From Tissierellia bacterium (lineage in GTDB: Bacteria; Bacillota; Clostridia; Tissierellales; Peptoniphilaceae), in NCBI GenBank assembly GCA_012520935.1, contig JAAYNG010000148.1:1-32882 (forward strand): a stretch of 32,882 nucleotides of DNA, in the 5' to 3' direction. Below, piece after piece: positions 17,718 through 23,795 of this stretch. A model generated the notes under the pieces. That model worked only from the letters and a program-made list of their open reading frames with translations, was not told where the DNA came from and searched no databases. Made by a program: the position numbers and the translations under genes. Within the stretch, counting starts at the first letter, position 1. Each line of letters opens with the position of its first letter.

Positions 17718-18851
17718 ATGGAGATTAAAAACTTATTAGCTAAATTCAAACATATATCAGATAATCCAAAGGAAATGCTTGATAAGTATATTTCCAATGG
17801 TGAAAAAGTTATAGGTTGTTTTCCATACTATGTACCAGAAGAGTTGGTAGAAGCAGCAGGAATGGTCCCTTTTGGAGTATGGGGAGGTTCTAAGAAGATA
17901 TCTTTAGCAAAAGAATACTTTGCTTCATTCTATTGTTCGTTAGCACAAATGAATCTAGAAATGGGATTAAATGGTACCTTGGATAAGTTAAGTGGCATAA
18001 TTGTTACTACTTTATGTGATACTCTTAGACCACTTAGCCAAAATTTCAGGGTAGGAGTTCCAAATATTCCTTTCCTATTTCTTAACCATCCTCAAAACAG
18101 GAAGGAAGATTTTGGGATAACATATACAAAGGAAATATATAGTGAGTTGCTTGAAAAACTCGTAAAAATTTCCGGACATAGTCCAAGTGATGAAGATTTT
18201 GTAAATGCCTATAATAATTATAATGAAAGCAGGGCGTTGAGGAGAGAGTTTGTAAAATTAGCAGGAAAGCATCCGGATAAGGTGAGTGCGGTTAATCGTT
18301 CTGCAGTCTTACGGTCAGCTTATTTTATGAAGAAAAAAGAACATTCAGAAATGCTTAAAGAGCTTAATGAACTTCTTAAAAAAGAGGAAGTTAAGGAATG
18401 GGATGGGGTTAAGATAGTAACCTCAGGAATCATGGTTGAAAATAAAGCTTTACTAGAAATATTAGATAAACATAAGGTAGCTATAGTTGCTGACGATGTA
18501 GCTCATGAATCTAGAGCTATAAGGGTTGATGTGGACTTGAATGAAAAGGATAGAGTATTAGCTTTGGCAAAACAATTTGCCAATCAAGACGATGATACTA
18601 TTCTATATGACCCAACAATTTACGGAAGGCCTAAGAATGTGGCTAATTTAGTTAAAGAGTCTGGAGCTCAAGGAGTTATTATATTTATGATGAACTTCTG
18701 CGACCCAGAAGAAATGGAATATGTCTCTTTAAAGAAAGAGCTTGAAGAGGAAGGCATACCTATGATAAAGATAGGGATTGACCTTCAGATGGAAGACTTT
18801 GGACAAGCAGAAACTTCAATCCAAGCTTTTACAGATGTTATAGATTTTTAA
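17718..18851 (+). CDS. hgdB: 2-Hydroxyglutaryl-CoA dehydratase beta subunit
   Basis: The 377-residue partner of HgdA in the dehydratase. Family landmarks are VIGCFPYYVPEELVEAAGMVPFGVWG at about residues 31-56, with Cys34, the block FASFYCSLAQMNLEM near Cys73, GIIVTTLCDTLRPL near Cys100, and VPFLFLNHPQ-like text (IPFLFLNHPQ) near 117. The last third holds VIIFMMNFCDPEEMEY and IPMIKIGIDLQME, also typical. The Shine-Dalgarno GGAGAGG (17704-17710) lies in the end of hgdA, so the two are translationally coupled. It is the last gene of the operon; the terminator begins within its stop codon. Confidence 0.94.
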   Translation: MEIKNLLAKFKHISDNPKEMLDKYISNGEKVIGCFPYYVPEELVEAAGMVPFGVWGGSKKISLAKEYFASFYCSLAQMNLEMGLNGTLDKLSGIIVTTLCDTLRPLSQNFRVGVPNIPFLFLNHPQNRKEDFGITYTKEIYSELLEKLVKISGHSPSDEDFVNAYNNYNESRALRREFVKLAGKHPDKVSAVNRSAVLRSAYFMKKKEHSEMLKELNELLKKEEVKEWDGVKIVTSGIMVENKALLEILDKHKVAIVADDVAHESRAIRVDVDLNEKDRVLALAKQFANQDDDTILYDPTIYGRPKNVANLVKESGAQGVIIFMMNFCDPEEMEYVSLKKELEEEGIPMIKIGIDLQMEDFGQAETSIQAFTDVIDF

Positions 18852-18882
18852 AATAGAGCGGGCAACCGCTCTATTTTAAAAA
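18845..18882 (+). terminator. Terminator of the hydroxyglutarate operon
   Basis: A perfect 17-bp inverted repeat (18845-18861 with 18866-18882) encloses a GCAA tetraloop. The A-rich 5' arm and T-rich 3' arm make it symmetrical, able to stop transcription in both directions. It starts within the last codons of hgdB. Confidence 0.9.
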
Positions 18883-18978
18883 TCTTCCTAAGGTTGATTT
18901 TATTTTGTGAAAGGAATTTAATATTTTCATTAGTCAATAAAGTTTACAACAATTAAATATTAAATTTTCTTAACATTA

Positions 18979-19007
18979 TTGATTTTTTTTATTAATTATA
19001 GTATAAT
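18979..19007 (+). promoter_or_regulatory. Probable SigA promoter of rpmG-secE-nusG
   Basis: TTGATT (18979-18984) and TATAAT (19002-19007) are separated by 17 bases. The 96 bases upstream, between the operon terminator and this promoter (18883-18978), are AT-rich and hold nothing else I can name. Confidence 0.75.
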
Positions 19008-19018
19008 TATTTAGGTTT

Positions 19019-19039
19019 AAAGCCGATGAGGCTTTTTTT
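19019..19039 (+). terminator. Short terminator-like hairpin just after the rpmG promoter
   Basis: AAAGCC (19019-19024) pairs with GGCTTT (19030-19035) over a GATGA loop and runs into seven T residues (19033-19039). It lies about 12 bases past the -10 box, so it would sit at the very start of the transcript. It may be an attenuator or an early-pausing site; the 6-bp stem is weak. Confidence 0.5.
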
Positions 19040-19081
19040 ATTTGACAAATATAAAAAACATATCATTTGGGAGGTGTTTTT

Positions 19082-19231
19082 GTGAGAGATAGAGTGATTC
19101 TTGCGTGTGAAGATTGCAAACAAAGAAATTATGTTACAAAGAAAAATAAGAAGAACAATCCTGAGAGAATTGAAACGATGAAGTATTGCAAATTCTGTAA
19201 AAAACATACAAGTCATAAAGAAACTAAGTAA
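19082..19231 (+). CDS. rpmG: 50S ribosomal protein L33
   Basis: A 49-residue protein read from GTG 19082, with GGGAGG at 19069-19074 as ribosome-binding site. It has the zinc-ribbon L33 pattern, CEDC at residues 9-12 and CKFC at 36-39, and the family features [17 protein letters not shown] and [16 protein letters not shown]. This is the cysteine-containing (C+) form that uses zinc. It stands upstream of secE and nusG, the usual place in Firmicutes. Confidence 0.95.
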   Translation: MRDRVILACEDCKQRNYVTKKNKKNNPERIETMKYCKFCKKHTSHKETK

Positions 19232-19242
19232 GGAGTGGGAAA

Positions 19243-19455
19243 ATGACTGAAGAAAAAAAACAAGAAAAACAAAGTAAGTCAAAGACTTATTTTAGAGGAG
19301 TAAAAGCAGAGAGTAAAAAAATTATTTGGCCTAATAAAGAAACCATTATTAACTATACTATTGTTGTTTTAGTTATTAGTGCATTGGTTTCAGGTTTTGT
19401 ATTTTTGTTAGACCTATTATTCAATGCAGGTGTAACATCTCTGATATCCTTATAG
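19243..19455 (+). CDS. secE: Preprotein translocase subunit SecE
   Basis: A 70-residue SecE, which clamps the SecY channel in the membrane. The charged cytoplasmic start is followed by the amphipathic signature FRGVKAESKKIIWPNKE near residues 17-33 and by a single membrane helix at about 38-60, INYTIVVLVISALVSGFVFLL-like. The single-helix length is normal for Gram-positive SecE. It lies 11 bases after rpmG and 10 before nusG. Confidence 0.95.
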   Translation: MTEEKKQEKQSKSKTYFRGVKAESKKIIWPNKETIINYTIVVLVISALVSGFVFLLDLLFNAGVTSLISL

Positions 19456-19465
19456 GAGTGATTTA

Positions 19466-20011
19466 ATGACGGATGAATCAAGAGAAGAGAAAGAAGCCTT
19501 AGCCAAATGGTATGTTGTACATACATATTCTGGTTATGAGAAGAAAGTAAAGGCTAATATTGAACAAATGATACAGAACAGGGGTATGATAGACGATATT
19601 TTTGAAGTTTTTATACCTACTGAAGAATATGTTGACAAGAATAGTAAAGATAAAAAAGTAAAAGAAAGAAAACTCTTTCCTGGTTATGTATTAGTAAAGA
19701 TGATAAATACAAGTGATTCTTGGTATCTAGTAAGAAATACAAGAGGAGTTACAGGCTTTGTTGGTCCAGGCTCGGAACCAATACCATTGACAGAAGAAGA
19801 AATAATGTCTTTAGGTTTTAAAGGTAAGGCTCTTCCGCCAATCGATCTTGAACCTGGCGAAGTAGTAATGATTACTGATGGACCATTTGAAGACTTTATG
19901 GGTACTGTGGAAAGCGTTAATAATGATAAGAGAAAGATAAAGGTTTATGTATCCATGTTTGGACGAGAAACATTAGTTGAGATGGATTCAGACCAGCTAG
20001 CAAAAATTTGA
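19466..20011 (+). CDS. nusG: Transcription termination/antitermination factor NusG
   Basis: A 181-residue NusG, which binds RNA polymerase and affects pausing and termination. The NGN domain is seen in WYVVHTYSGYEKKVKANIE at residues 14-32, PTEEYVD, LFPGYVLVKM and NTRGVTGFVGPG. The KOW domain follows: PGEVVMITDGPFEDFMGTVE and SMFGRETLVEMDSDQL at the end. The start is the ATG at 19466 with TAGGAG at 19454-19459. The stop runs into a 7-bp inverted repeat (20011-20017 with 20023-20029) upstream of the L1 element. Confidence 0.95.
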   Translation: MTDESREEKEALAKWYVVHTYSGYEKKVKANIEQMIQNRGMIDDIFEVFIPTEEYVDKNSKDKKVKERKLFPGYVLVKMINTSDSWYLVRNTRGVTGFVGPGSEPIPLTEEEIMSLGFKGKALPPIDLEPGEVVMITDGPFEDFMGTVESVNNDKRKIKVYVSMFGRETLVEMDSDQLAKI

Positions 20012-20032
20012 TATCAATTGTTTTGATATAGA

Positions 20033-20057
20033 GTGGGAGGGGAAACCCGAATACCAC
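20033..20057 (+). promoter_or_regulatory. L1-binding mRNA element upstream of rplK
   Basis: GTGG (20033-20036) pairs with CCAC (20054-20057), and GGG (20040-20042) pairs with CCC (20046-20048) over an AAA loop. The internal loop GAG/GAATA between the helices reproduces the L1-binding site of 23S rRNA helix 76, where GUGGGAGG faces AUACCAC. Excess L1 would bind here and shut down translation of rplK-rplA. The mimicry is seen in the sequence; the control is known for L1 in other bacteria. Confidence 0.85.
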
Positions 20058-20080
20058 AATCGACACGGGAGGTGGAAGAA

Positions 20081-20503
20081 ATGGCAAAGAAAGTTATGGC
20101 TCTAGTAAAGTTACAAATTCCAGCAGGCAAGGCTACTCCAGCACCGCCAGTAGGTACTGCTTTAGGACCTCATGGGGTTAACATTATGCAGTTTACTAAG
20201 GAATTTAACGCAAAGACTCAAGACCAAGCAGGTATGATTATACCAGTAGTATTAACTGTATATGCAGATAGGTCATTTACATTTATTACTAAGACTCCAC
20301 CTGCAGCTATTTTAATCAAAAAAGCAGCAGGGCTTGAAAAAGCTTCAGGAGTTCCAAATAAGGAAAAGGTTGGTAAAATCACAAAAGATCAAGTTAGAAA
20401 AATAGCAGAAACAAAAATGCCAGACTTGAATGCTGCAAGTATTGAAGCAGCTATGAGTATGGTAGAAGGAACTGCAAGGAGTGCTGGTATTGAAGTAGTA
20501 TAG
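20081..20503 (+). CDS. rplK: 50S ribosomal protein L11
   Basis: A 140-residue L11, part of the GTPase-associated centre. The start is the ATG at 20081, behind GGAGGTGG at 20068-20075; the longer open frame from 20033 covers the L1 element and is not coding. Family motifs are [30 protein letters not shown] at the start, [12 protein letters not shown] near 73, and [23 protein letters not shown] at the end. The stop codon overlaps the first base of the second L1 element. Confidence 0.96.
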   Translation: MAKKVMALVKLQIPAGKATPAPPVGTALGPHGVNIMQFTKEFNAKTQDQAGMIIPVVLTVYADRSFTFITKTPPAAILIKKAAGLEKASGVPNKEKVGKITKDQVRKIAETKMPDLNAASIEAAMSMVEGTARSAGIEVV

Positions 20504-20529
20504 TGGGAGGGGAAACCCGAGATTACCAC
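20503..20529 (+). promoter_or_regulatory. Second L1-binding mRNA element, between rplK and rplA
   Basis: The same structure as at 20033: GTGG (20503-20506) with CCAC (20526-20529), GGG (20510-20512) with CCC (20516-20518), AAA loop, and internal loop GAG facing GAGATTA. The first 18 bases are identical to the upstream copy. It lies 14 bases before the rplA start and covers its leader, so L1 could directly block its own translation. Confidence 0.85.
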
Positions 20530-20542
20530 AAGGAGGGAATTT

Positions 20543-21241
20543 ATGAAAAGAGGAAAAAATTATCAGGAAAGTCAAAAGTTAGTGGATAGAACAAATCTTT
20601 ATGATTCTTCCGAAGCTATTGACTTAGTCCTTAAGACTTCCAAGGCTAAGTTTGATGAAACTGTTGACCTTTCCATAAGGTTGGGCGTTGACCCAAGACA
20701 TGCAGACCAACAAGTTAGAGGTGTTATTGTACTTCCTAACGGAACTGGTAAAACTAAGAAGGTTTTAGTATTGGCCAAGGCTGACAAGTTAAAAGAAGCT
20801 GAAGATGCAGGAGCAGATTACTTTGGTGGTGAAGAGCTTGTTCAAAAAATCCAAAGTGAAAACTGGTTTGATTTTGATGTAATTGTTGCAACTCCTGATA
20901 TGATGGGTGTTGTTGGAAGACTTGGTAAGGTTTTAGGTCCAAAAGGTTTAATGCCAAATCCAAAATCTGGTACTGTTACTTTTGAAATTGCGAATGCTGT
21001 TCAAGAAATAAAAGCAGGTAAGGTTGAGTATAGGGTTGATAAGACAAGTATTATCAATGTTCCTATTGGGAAAGTATCTTTTGGAAAAGAAAAACTTGAA
21101 GAAAACTTTAATGCTCTTATGGGTGCTGTAATTAAAGCAAAACCTGCAGCATCAAAAGGTAGATATTTAAGGTCAGTAACCATTTCTACTACAATGGGTC
21201 CTGGTGTTAAAATTAATGGGCAAAAATTAGCTGCTCAATAA
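20543..21241 (+). CDS. rplA: 50S ribosomal protein L1
   Basis: A 232-residue L1, which forms the mobile stalk beside the E-site and represses its own mRNA. Motifs are [24 protein letters not shown] at the start, the domain II sequence [37 protein letters not shown] text around residues 110-142 and the C-terminal [22 protein letters not shown] at 20530-20538 precedes the ATG. Two RNA elements resembling its 23S rRNA binding site lie upstream. Confidence 0.96.
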   Translation: MKRGKNYQESQKLVDRTNLYDSSEAIDLVLKTSKAKFDETVDLSIRLGVDPRHADQQVRGVIVLPNGTGKTKKVLVLAKADKLKEAEDAGADYFGGEELVQKIQSENWFDFDVIVATPDMMGVVGRLGKVLGPKGLMPNPKSGTVTFEIANAVQEIKAGKVEYRVDKTSIINVPIGKVSFGKEKLEENFNALMGAVIKAKPAASKGRYLRSVTISTTMGPGVKINGQKLAAQ

Positions 21242-21270
21242 TTGACAAACTATAAATTGTTTGATATACT
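21242..21270 (+). promoter_or_regulatory. Strong SigA promoter of rplJ-rplL
   Basis: TTGACA (21242-21247), a 17-base spacer, then TATACT (21265-21270). The -35 box directly follows the rplA stop. The arms CAAAC and GTTTG lie within the spacer region but I do not assign them a role. Transcription would start near 21277, at the L10 leader. Confidence 0.88.
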
Positions 21271-21277
21271 GAATTAA

Positions 21278-21357
21278 CCGTAGACAGCAGGTGCAAAATA
21301 AATCCTGCCGAGGTAGGCTTTGTTTTTTATGTCTCCTCGTTTGCGGGGAGATTTTTT
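21278..21357 (+). promoter_or_regulatory. L10 leader with attenuator terminator
   Basis: The conserved L10-leader core is present: CCGTAGACAGCAGGTGC from 21278 and AAATCCTGCCGAGG further on, with GCAGG (21287-21291) pairing with CCTGC (21304-21308). L10, bound with L7/L12, recognises this fold and represses rplJ-rplL. Downstream lies a terminator: TCTCCTCG (21332-21339) with CGGGGAGA (21344-21351), TTTG loop and six T residues. Control by premature termination is therefore likely. Confidence 0.9.
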
Positions 21358-21373
21358 ATTCGGAGGTGAAAAG

Positions 21374-21904
21374 ATGAATGAAAAAGTTTTAATGGCAAAG
21401 AAGGAAAATGTTGAAGAAATTAAGGAAAAAATTCAAAAGGCCCAAACTATTGTTTTAATGGACTATAGAGGATTAAATGTTGAGGAAGTTACTGAATTAA
21501 GAACTCAATATAGGAAAGAAGGAGTCGACTATAAGGTCTATAAGAACACGATGATGCGCTTTGCATTTAAAGATTTAGGTTTGGAAGACTTCAACGAATA
21601 CCTAACTGGTCCTAATGCAGTTGCCTTCGGGTATGATGATGTCGCTAAAGTAGCTAAGGTTTCTAGTGATTTCGCAAAGAAAAATGATAAACTTGAAATT
21701 AAAGCAGGTATTATTGAAGGAAAGATTGCATCAAAGGCAGAGATAGACCAATTAGCATCACTTCCAAGCAAGGAAGTATTATTGACGCAATTACTTGGAG
21801 GATTAAATGCTCCAATTCAAGGTTTTGTTAATGTTATTAATGGACCTATTAGGGGTCTTGCAATTGCATTAAATCAAATTGCAGAAACAAAAGTAGAAGC
21901 TTAA
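21374..21904 (+). CDS. rplJ: 50S ribosomal protein L10
   Basis: A 176-residue L10, base of the L7/L12 stalk. The start is the ATG at 21374 behind GGAGGTG (21362-21368); the open frame upstream to 21320 lies in the leader RNA and is not coding. A second ATG at 21392 is possible but has no good ribosome-binding site. Typical text is KAQTIVLMDYRGLNVEEVTELR near residue 21, YKVYKNTMMRFA near 50, and the L7/L12-binding helix QLLGGLNAPIQGFVNVINGPIRGL toward the end. rplL follows by 30 bases. Confidence 0.96.
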   Translation: MNEKVLMAKKENVEEIKEKIQKAQTIVLMDYRGLNVEEVTELRTQYRKEGVDYKVYKNTMMRFAFKDLGLEDFNEYLTGPNAVAFGYDDVAKVAKVSSDFAKKNDKLEIKAGIIEGKIASKAEIDQLASLPSKEVLLTQLLGGLNAPIQGFVNVINGPIRGLAIALNQIAETKVEA

Positions 21905-21934
21905 AAAATAAATGAAATTTTAGGAGGAATAAAA

Positions 21935-22321
21935 ATGAGTGAAAAAGTTCAACAATTAATTGACCTAGTAAAGGATATGTCAGTTTTAGAGGTATCAGAA
22001 GCAGTAAAGGAATTAGAAGAAGTATTTGGTGTATCAGCAGCAGCTCCAGTAGCAGCTATGGCAGTTGCAGCTCCAGGAGCAGCAGGTGTAGAAGCAGCAG
22101 GTGAAGAAAAATCAGAATTTGATGTTGTATTGGCTGAAGCTGGTGCAGAAAAGATTAAAGTTATTAAAGTAGTTAGAGAAATTACTGGATTAGGCTTAAA
22201 AGAAGCAAAAGAATTAGTAGACACTGCTCCAAAGCCAGTTAAAGAAGGTGCAGCAAAAGAAGAAGCAGAAGAAATTAAGAAAAAATTAGAAGAAGTTGGA
22301 GCAAAAGTAGAATTAAAGTAA
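21935..22321 (+). CDS. rplL: 50S ribosomal protein L7/L12
   Basis: A 128-residue L7/L12, the multicopy stalk protein that recruits translation GTPases. The N-terminal dimerisation domain is [33 protein letters not shown], the hinge is A/V/G-rich at about 36-55, and the C-terminal domain carries [31 protein letters not shown] (21921-21926) precedes the ATG. In most Firmicutes rpoB follows soon after; here a terminator and a promoter for an unrelated gene follow. Confidence 0.96.
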   Translation: MSEKVQQLIDLVKDMSVLEVSEAVKELEEVFGVSAAAPVAAMAVAAPGAAGVEAAGEEKSEFDVVLAEAGAEKIKVIKVVREITGLGLKEAKELVDTAPKPVKEGAAKEEAEEIKKKLEEVGAKVELK

Positions 22322-22332
22322 GATTAATTATG

Positions 22333-22358
22333 AAAACGACGTTGCGGCGTCGTTTTTT
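22333..22358 (+). terminator. Terminator of the ribosomal protein operon
   Basis: AAAACGACG (22333-22341) pairs with CGTCGTTTT (22348-22356), loop TTGCGG, with T residues to 22358 and beyond. It lies 12 bases after the rplL stop. Confidence 0.9.
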
Positions 22359-22365
22359 CTTTTTC

Positions 22366-22394
22366 TTGAAAAATCCTATTTAACATAGTAAAAT
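22366..22394 (+). promoter_or_regulatory. Probable promoter of the URO-D-like gene
   Basis: TTGAAA (22366-22371) and TAAAAT (22389-22394) with a 17-base spacer. A second TATAAT at 22413-22418 lies nearer the gene but has no matching -35 box. Either could serve the gene starting at 22469. Confidence 0.55.
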
Positions 22395-22468
22395 ATATTA
22401 TAAAATCTGAGTTATAATTTTAAGATAATATGTTCAATTAAAAAAATAATATGAGAAGAGGTAATTAT

Positions 22469-23518
22469 ATGTTAAGTAAAAATCCAGACAAGATGACTCC
22501 AAAGGAAAGGATGAGAGCATTTTCTAAAGGCGAGCCTATGGATAGGATTCCAATAGTTCCTGATATGGGTGTAACAATGGCTTGGTATATTGGTGCGAGG
22601 ACATATGATTATTATCATGATCCTAAAGTTTTAGCCCAAACGGAGATAGAATTATTCAAAAGATTTTTTCATGATTCTGTTTCCGTATCTACAACTTTAA
22701 GAGGTATGGCTGAAGCTATGGGTAGTAAAATTGCTTATACTCCTAATGGATTATCTCAATTAGAAGAAGCATTAGTTAAGAAGCCTGAAGATATAAAAAA
22801 TTTAAAGCCAATTAACCCTCATAAAGATGGTTTACTCCATGTTTTGATGGAAGCTTTGGAGATAATTAGAGAGGCAATAGGCGATGTTGCTGACATCGGG
22901 GCATCAATGACAGCTCCATTTTCTGTAGCAGCTTCAATTTTAGGAGCTGAAAATTTGTTAAAGTGGACAAGAAGAGAGCCAGAAGCTTTAAAAGACCTTA
23001 TGGAAATTATTACTTTAAACAATAAATCATATATTATAGCCTTGTCAGAAAAAGGATTTTCAACAAGTTTTTGTTGTCCTGTTTCTTCAACAACTCTAAT
23101 TTCAAAAAAGCAGTTCCAAGAGTTCTCTCTTCCATATTTAAGTAAAAATATTGATGATGTTCACGAATTATGTGGCTCCAAGCCAACACTTCATATTTGT
23201 GGGAAATCAAAGGATTTATGGTTAGATTGTGTTGATGCTGGCATAGGAAATTTCTCTATAGACAATATAGAGGACTTGACAGAAGCAAAAGAAATGATAG
23301 GAGACAGGTGCATAATAACTGGGAATGTTCCACCTGTAGAGGTTATGTATTTAGGTACGGAAGAGGATGTATTTAAATCAGTAAAAACATGTATAGATAA
23401 GGCTATAAATTCACCGTGTGGGTATATTCTTTCTACTGGTTGCCAGATTCCTATGAATACAAAGATTGAAAATATAGATGCCTTCATGGAGGCGGGCAGA
23501 GAATATGGGAAATTATAA
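22469..23518 (+). CDS. Uroporphyrinogen decarboxylase-family protein (MtaA/CmuA-like)
   Basis: A 349-residue protein of the URO-D superfamily. The opening MTPKERMRAFSKGEPMDRIPIVPDMG is typical of MtaA/CmuA-type methylcobamide:coenzyme M or methyltransferase relatives rather than haem-pathway HemE. The zinc-site pattern HxC...C is visible as LHICGKSKDLW near residue 245, with another cysteine in STGCQIPMNT near 325. Substrate cannot be read from the sequence, and no corrinoid protein gene is adjacent. I prefer the ATG at 22469, with AGAAGAGG at 22454-22461, over the in-frame ATG at 22451, which would embed that ribosome-binding site. It appears to be a single-gene unit inserted where rpoB is expected. 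Confidence 0.8.
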   Translation: MLSKNPDKMTPKERMRAFSKGEPMDRIPIVPDMGVTMAWYIGARTYDYYHDPKVLAQTEIELFKRFFHDSVSVSTTLRGMAEAMGSKIAYTPNGLSQLEEALVKKPEDIKNLKPINPHKDGLLHVLMEALEIIREAIGDVADIGASMTAPFSVAASILGAENLLKWTRREPEALKDLMEIITLNNKSYIIALSEKGFSTSFCCPVSSTTLISKKQFQEFSLPYLSKNIDDVHELCGSKPTLHICGKSKDLWLDCVDAGIGNFSIDNIEDLTEAKEMIGDRCIITGNVPPVEVMYLGTEEDVFKSVKTCIDKAINSPCGYILSTGCQIPMNTKIENIDAFMEAGREYGKL

Positions 23519-23762
23519 ATTCTTTTAGTTATTTCACTTTTAGAAATGCTGAAGTATGAAACTTGAATCTATAACTAATTAAAGAATAATTAAAAGTATT
23601 ATTGTAATACTCGGTTGGAAATTAATGTACTTGTATGCGGGCATCACTTGTCTATTCTTTGGTCATTGAGGGTAGTTTAAATTTACTTTATTATTATAAT
23701 ATACTTTTTTGTGGCTTAATTATTGCTTATCCTTATTTTTTCTACCAATTTATTTAAAGCTA
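23519..23762 (+). other. Non-coding gap with no assigned content
   Basis: About 240 bases with no convincing gene. The middle (about 23600-23670) is less AT-rich than its surroundings and holds short frames of about 24 codons, one hydrophobic and one not, with no good starts. I see no tRNA, no clear terminator after the URO-D gene and no known riboswitch. It may be decayed coding sequence or an unrecognised RNA. Confidence 0.4.
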
Positions 23763-23771
23763 TGGTATAAT
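23763..23771 (+). promoter_or_regulatory. Extended -10 promoter of the RelA/SpoT-domain gene
   Basis: TGGTATAAT, an extended -10 box (TGn then TATAAT at 23766-23771). No good -35 box is seen 17 bases upstream (TACCAA). The start codon lies 25 bases downstream. Confidence 0.6.
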
Positions 23772-23795
23772 GTATCTGAAAAAGAGGTGTTGTCG

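Noticed and set aside
18883..18978. A possible Rex-type operator around TTGTGAAAGGAATTT
   Set aside because: Only one half-site is present; the second arm needed for a Rex palindrome is missing.
19042..19066. TTGACA at 19042 as a second promoter for rpmG
   Set aside because: The nearest -10-like hexamer, TATCAT at 19061-19066, is only 13 bases away, too close for a SigA promoter, and it runs into the ribosome-binding site.
20033..20529. The repeated GTGGGAGGGGAAACCCGA looked like a mobile or insertion repeat
   Set aside because: Its pairing pattern and position before rplK and rplA match L1 autoregulatory sites.
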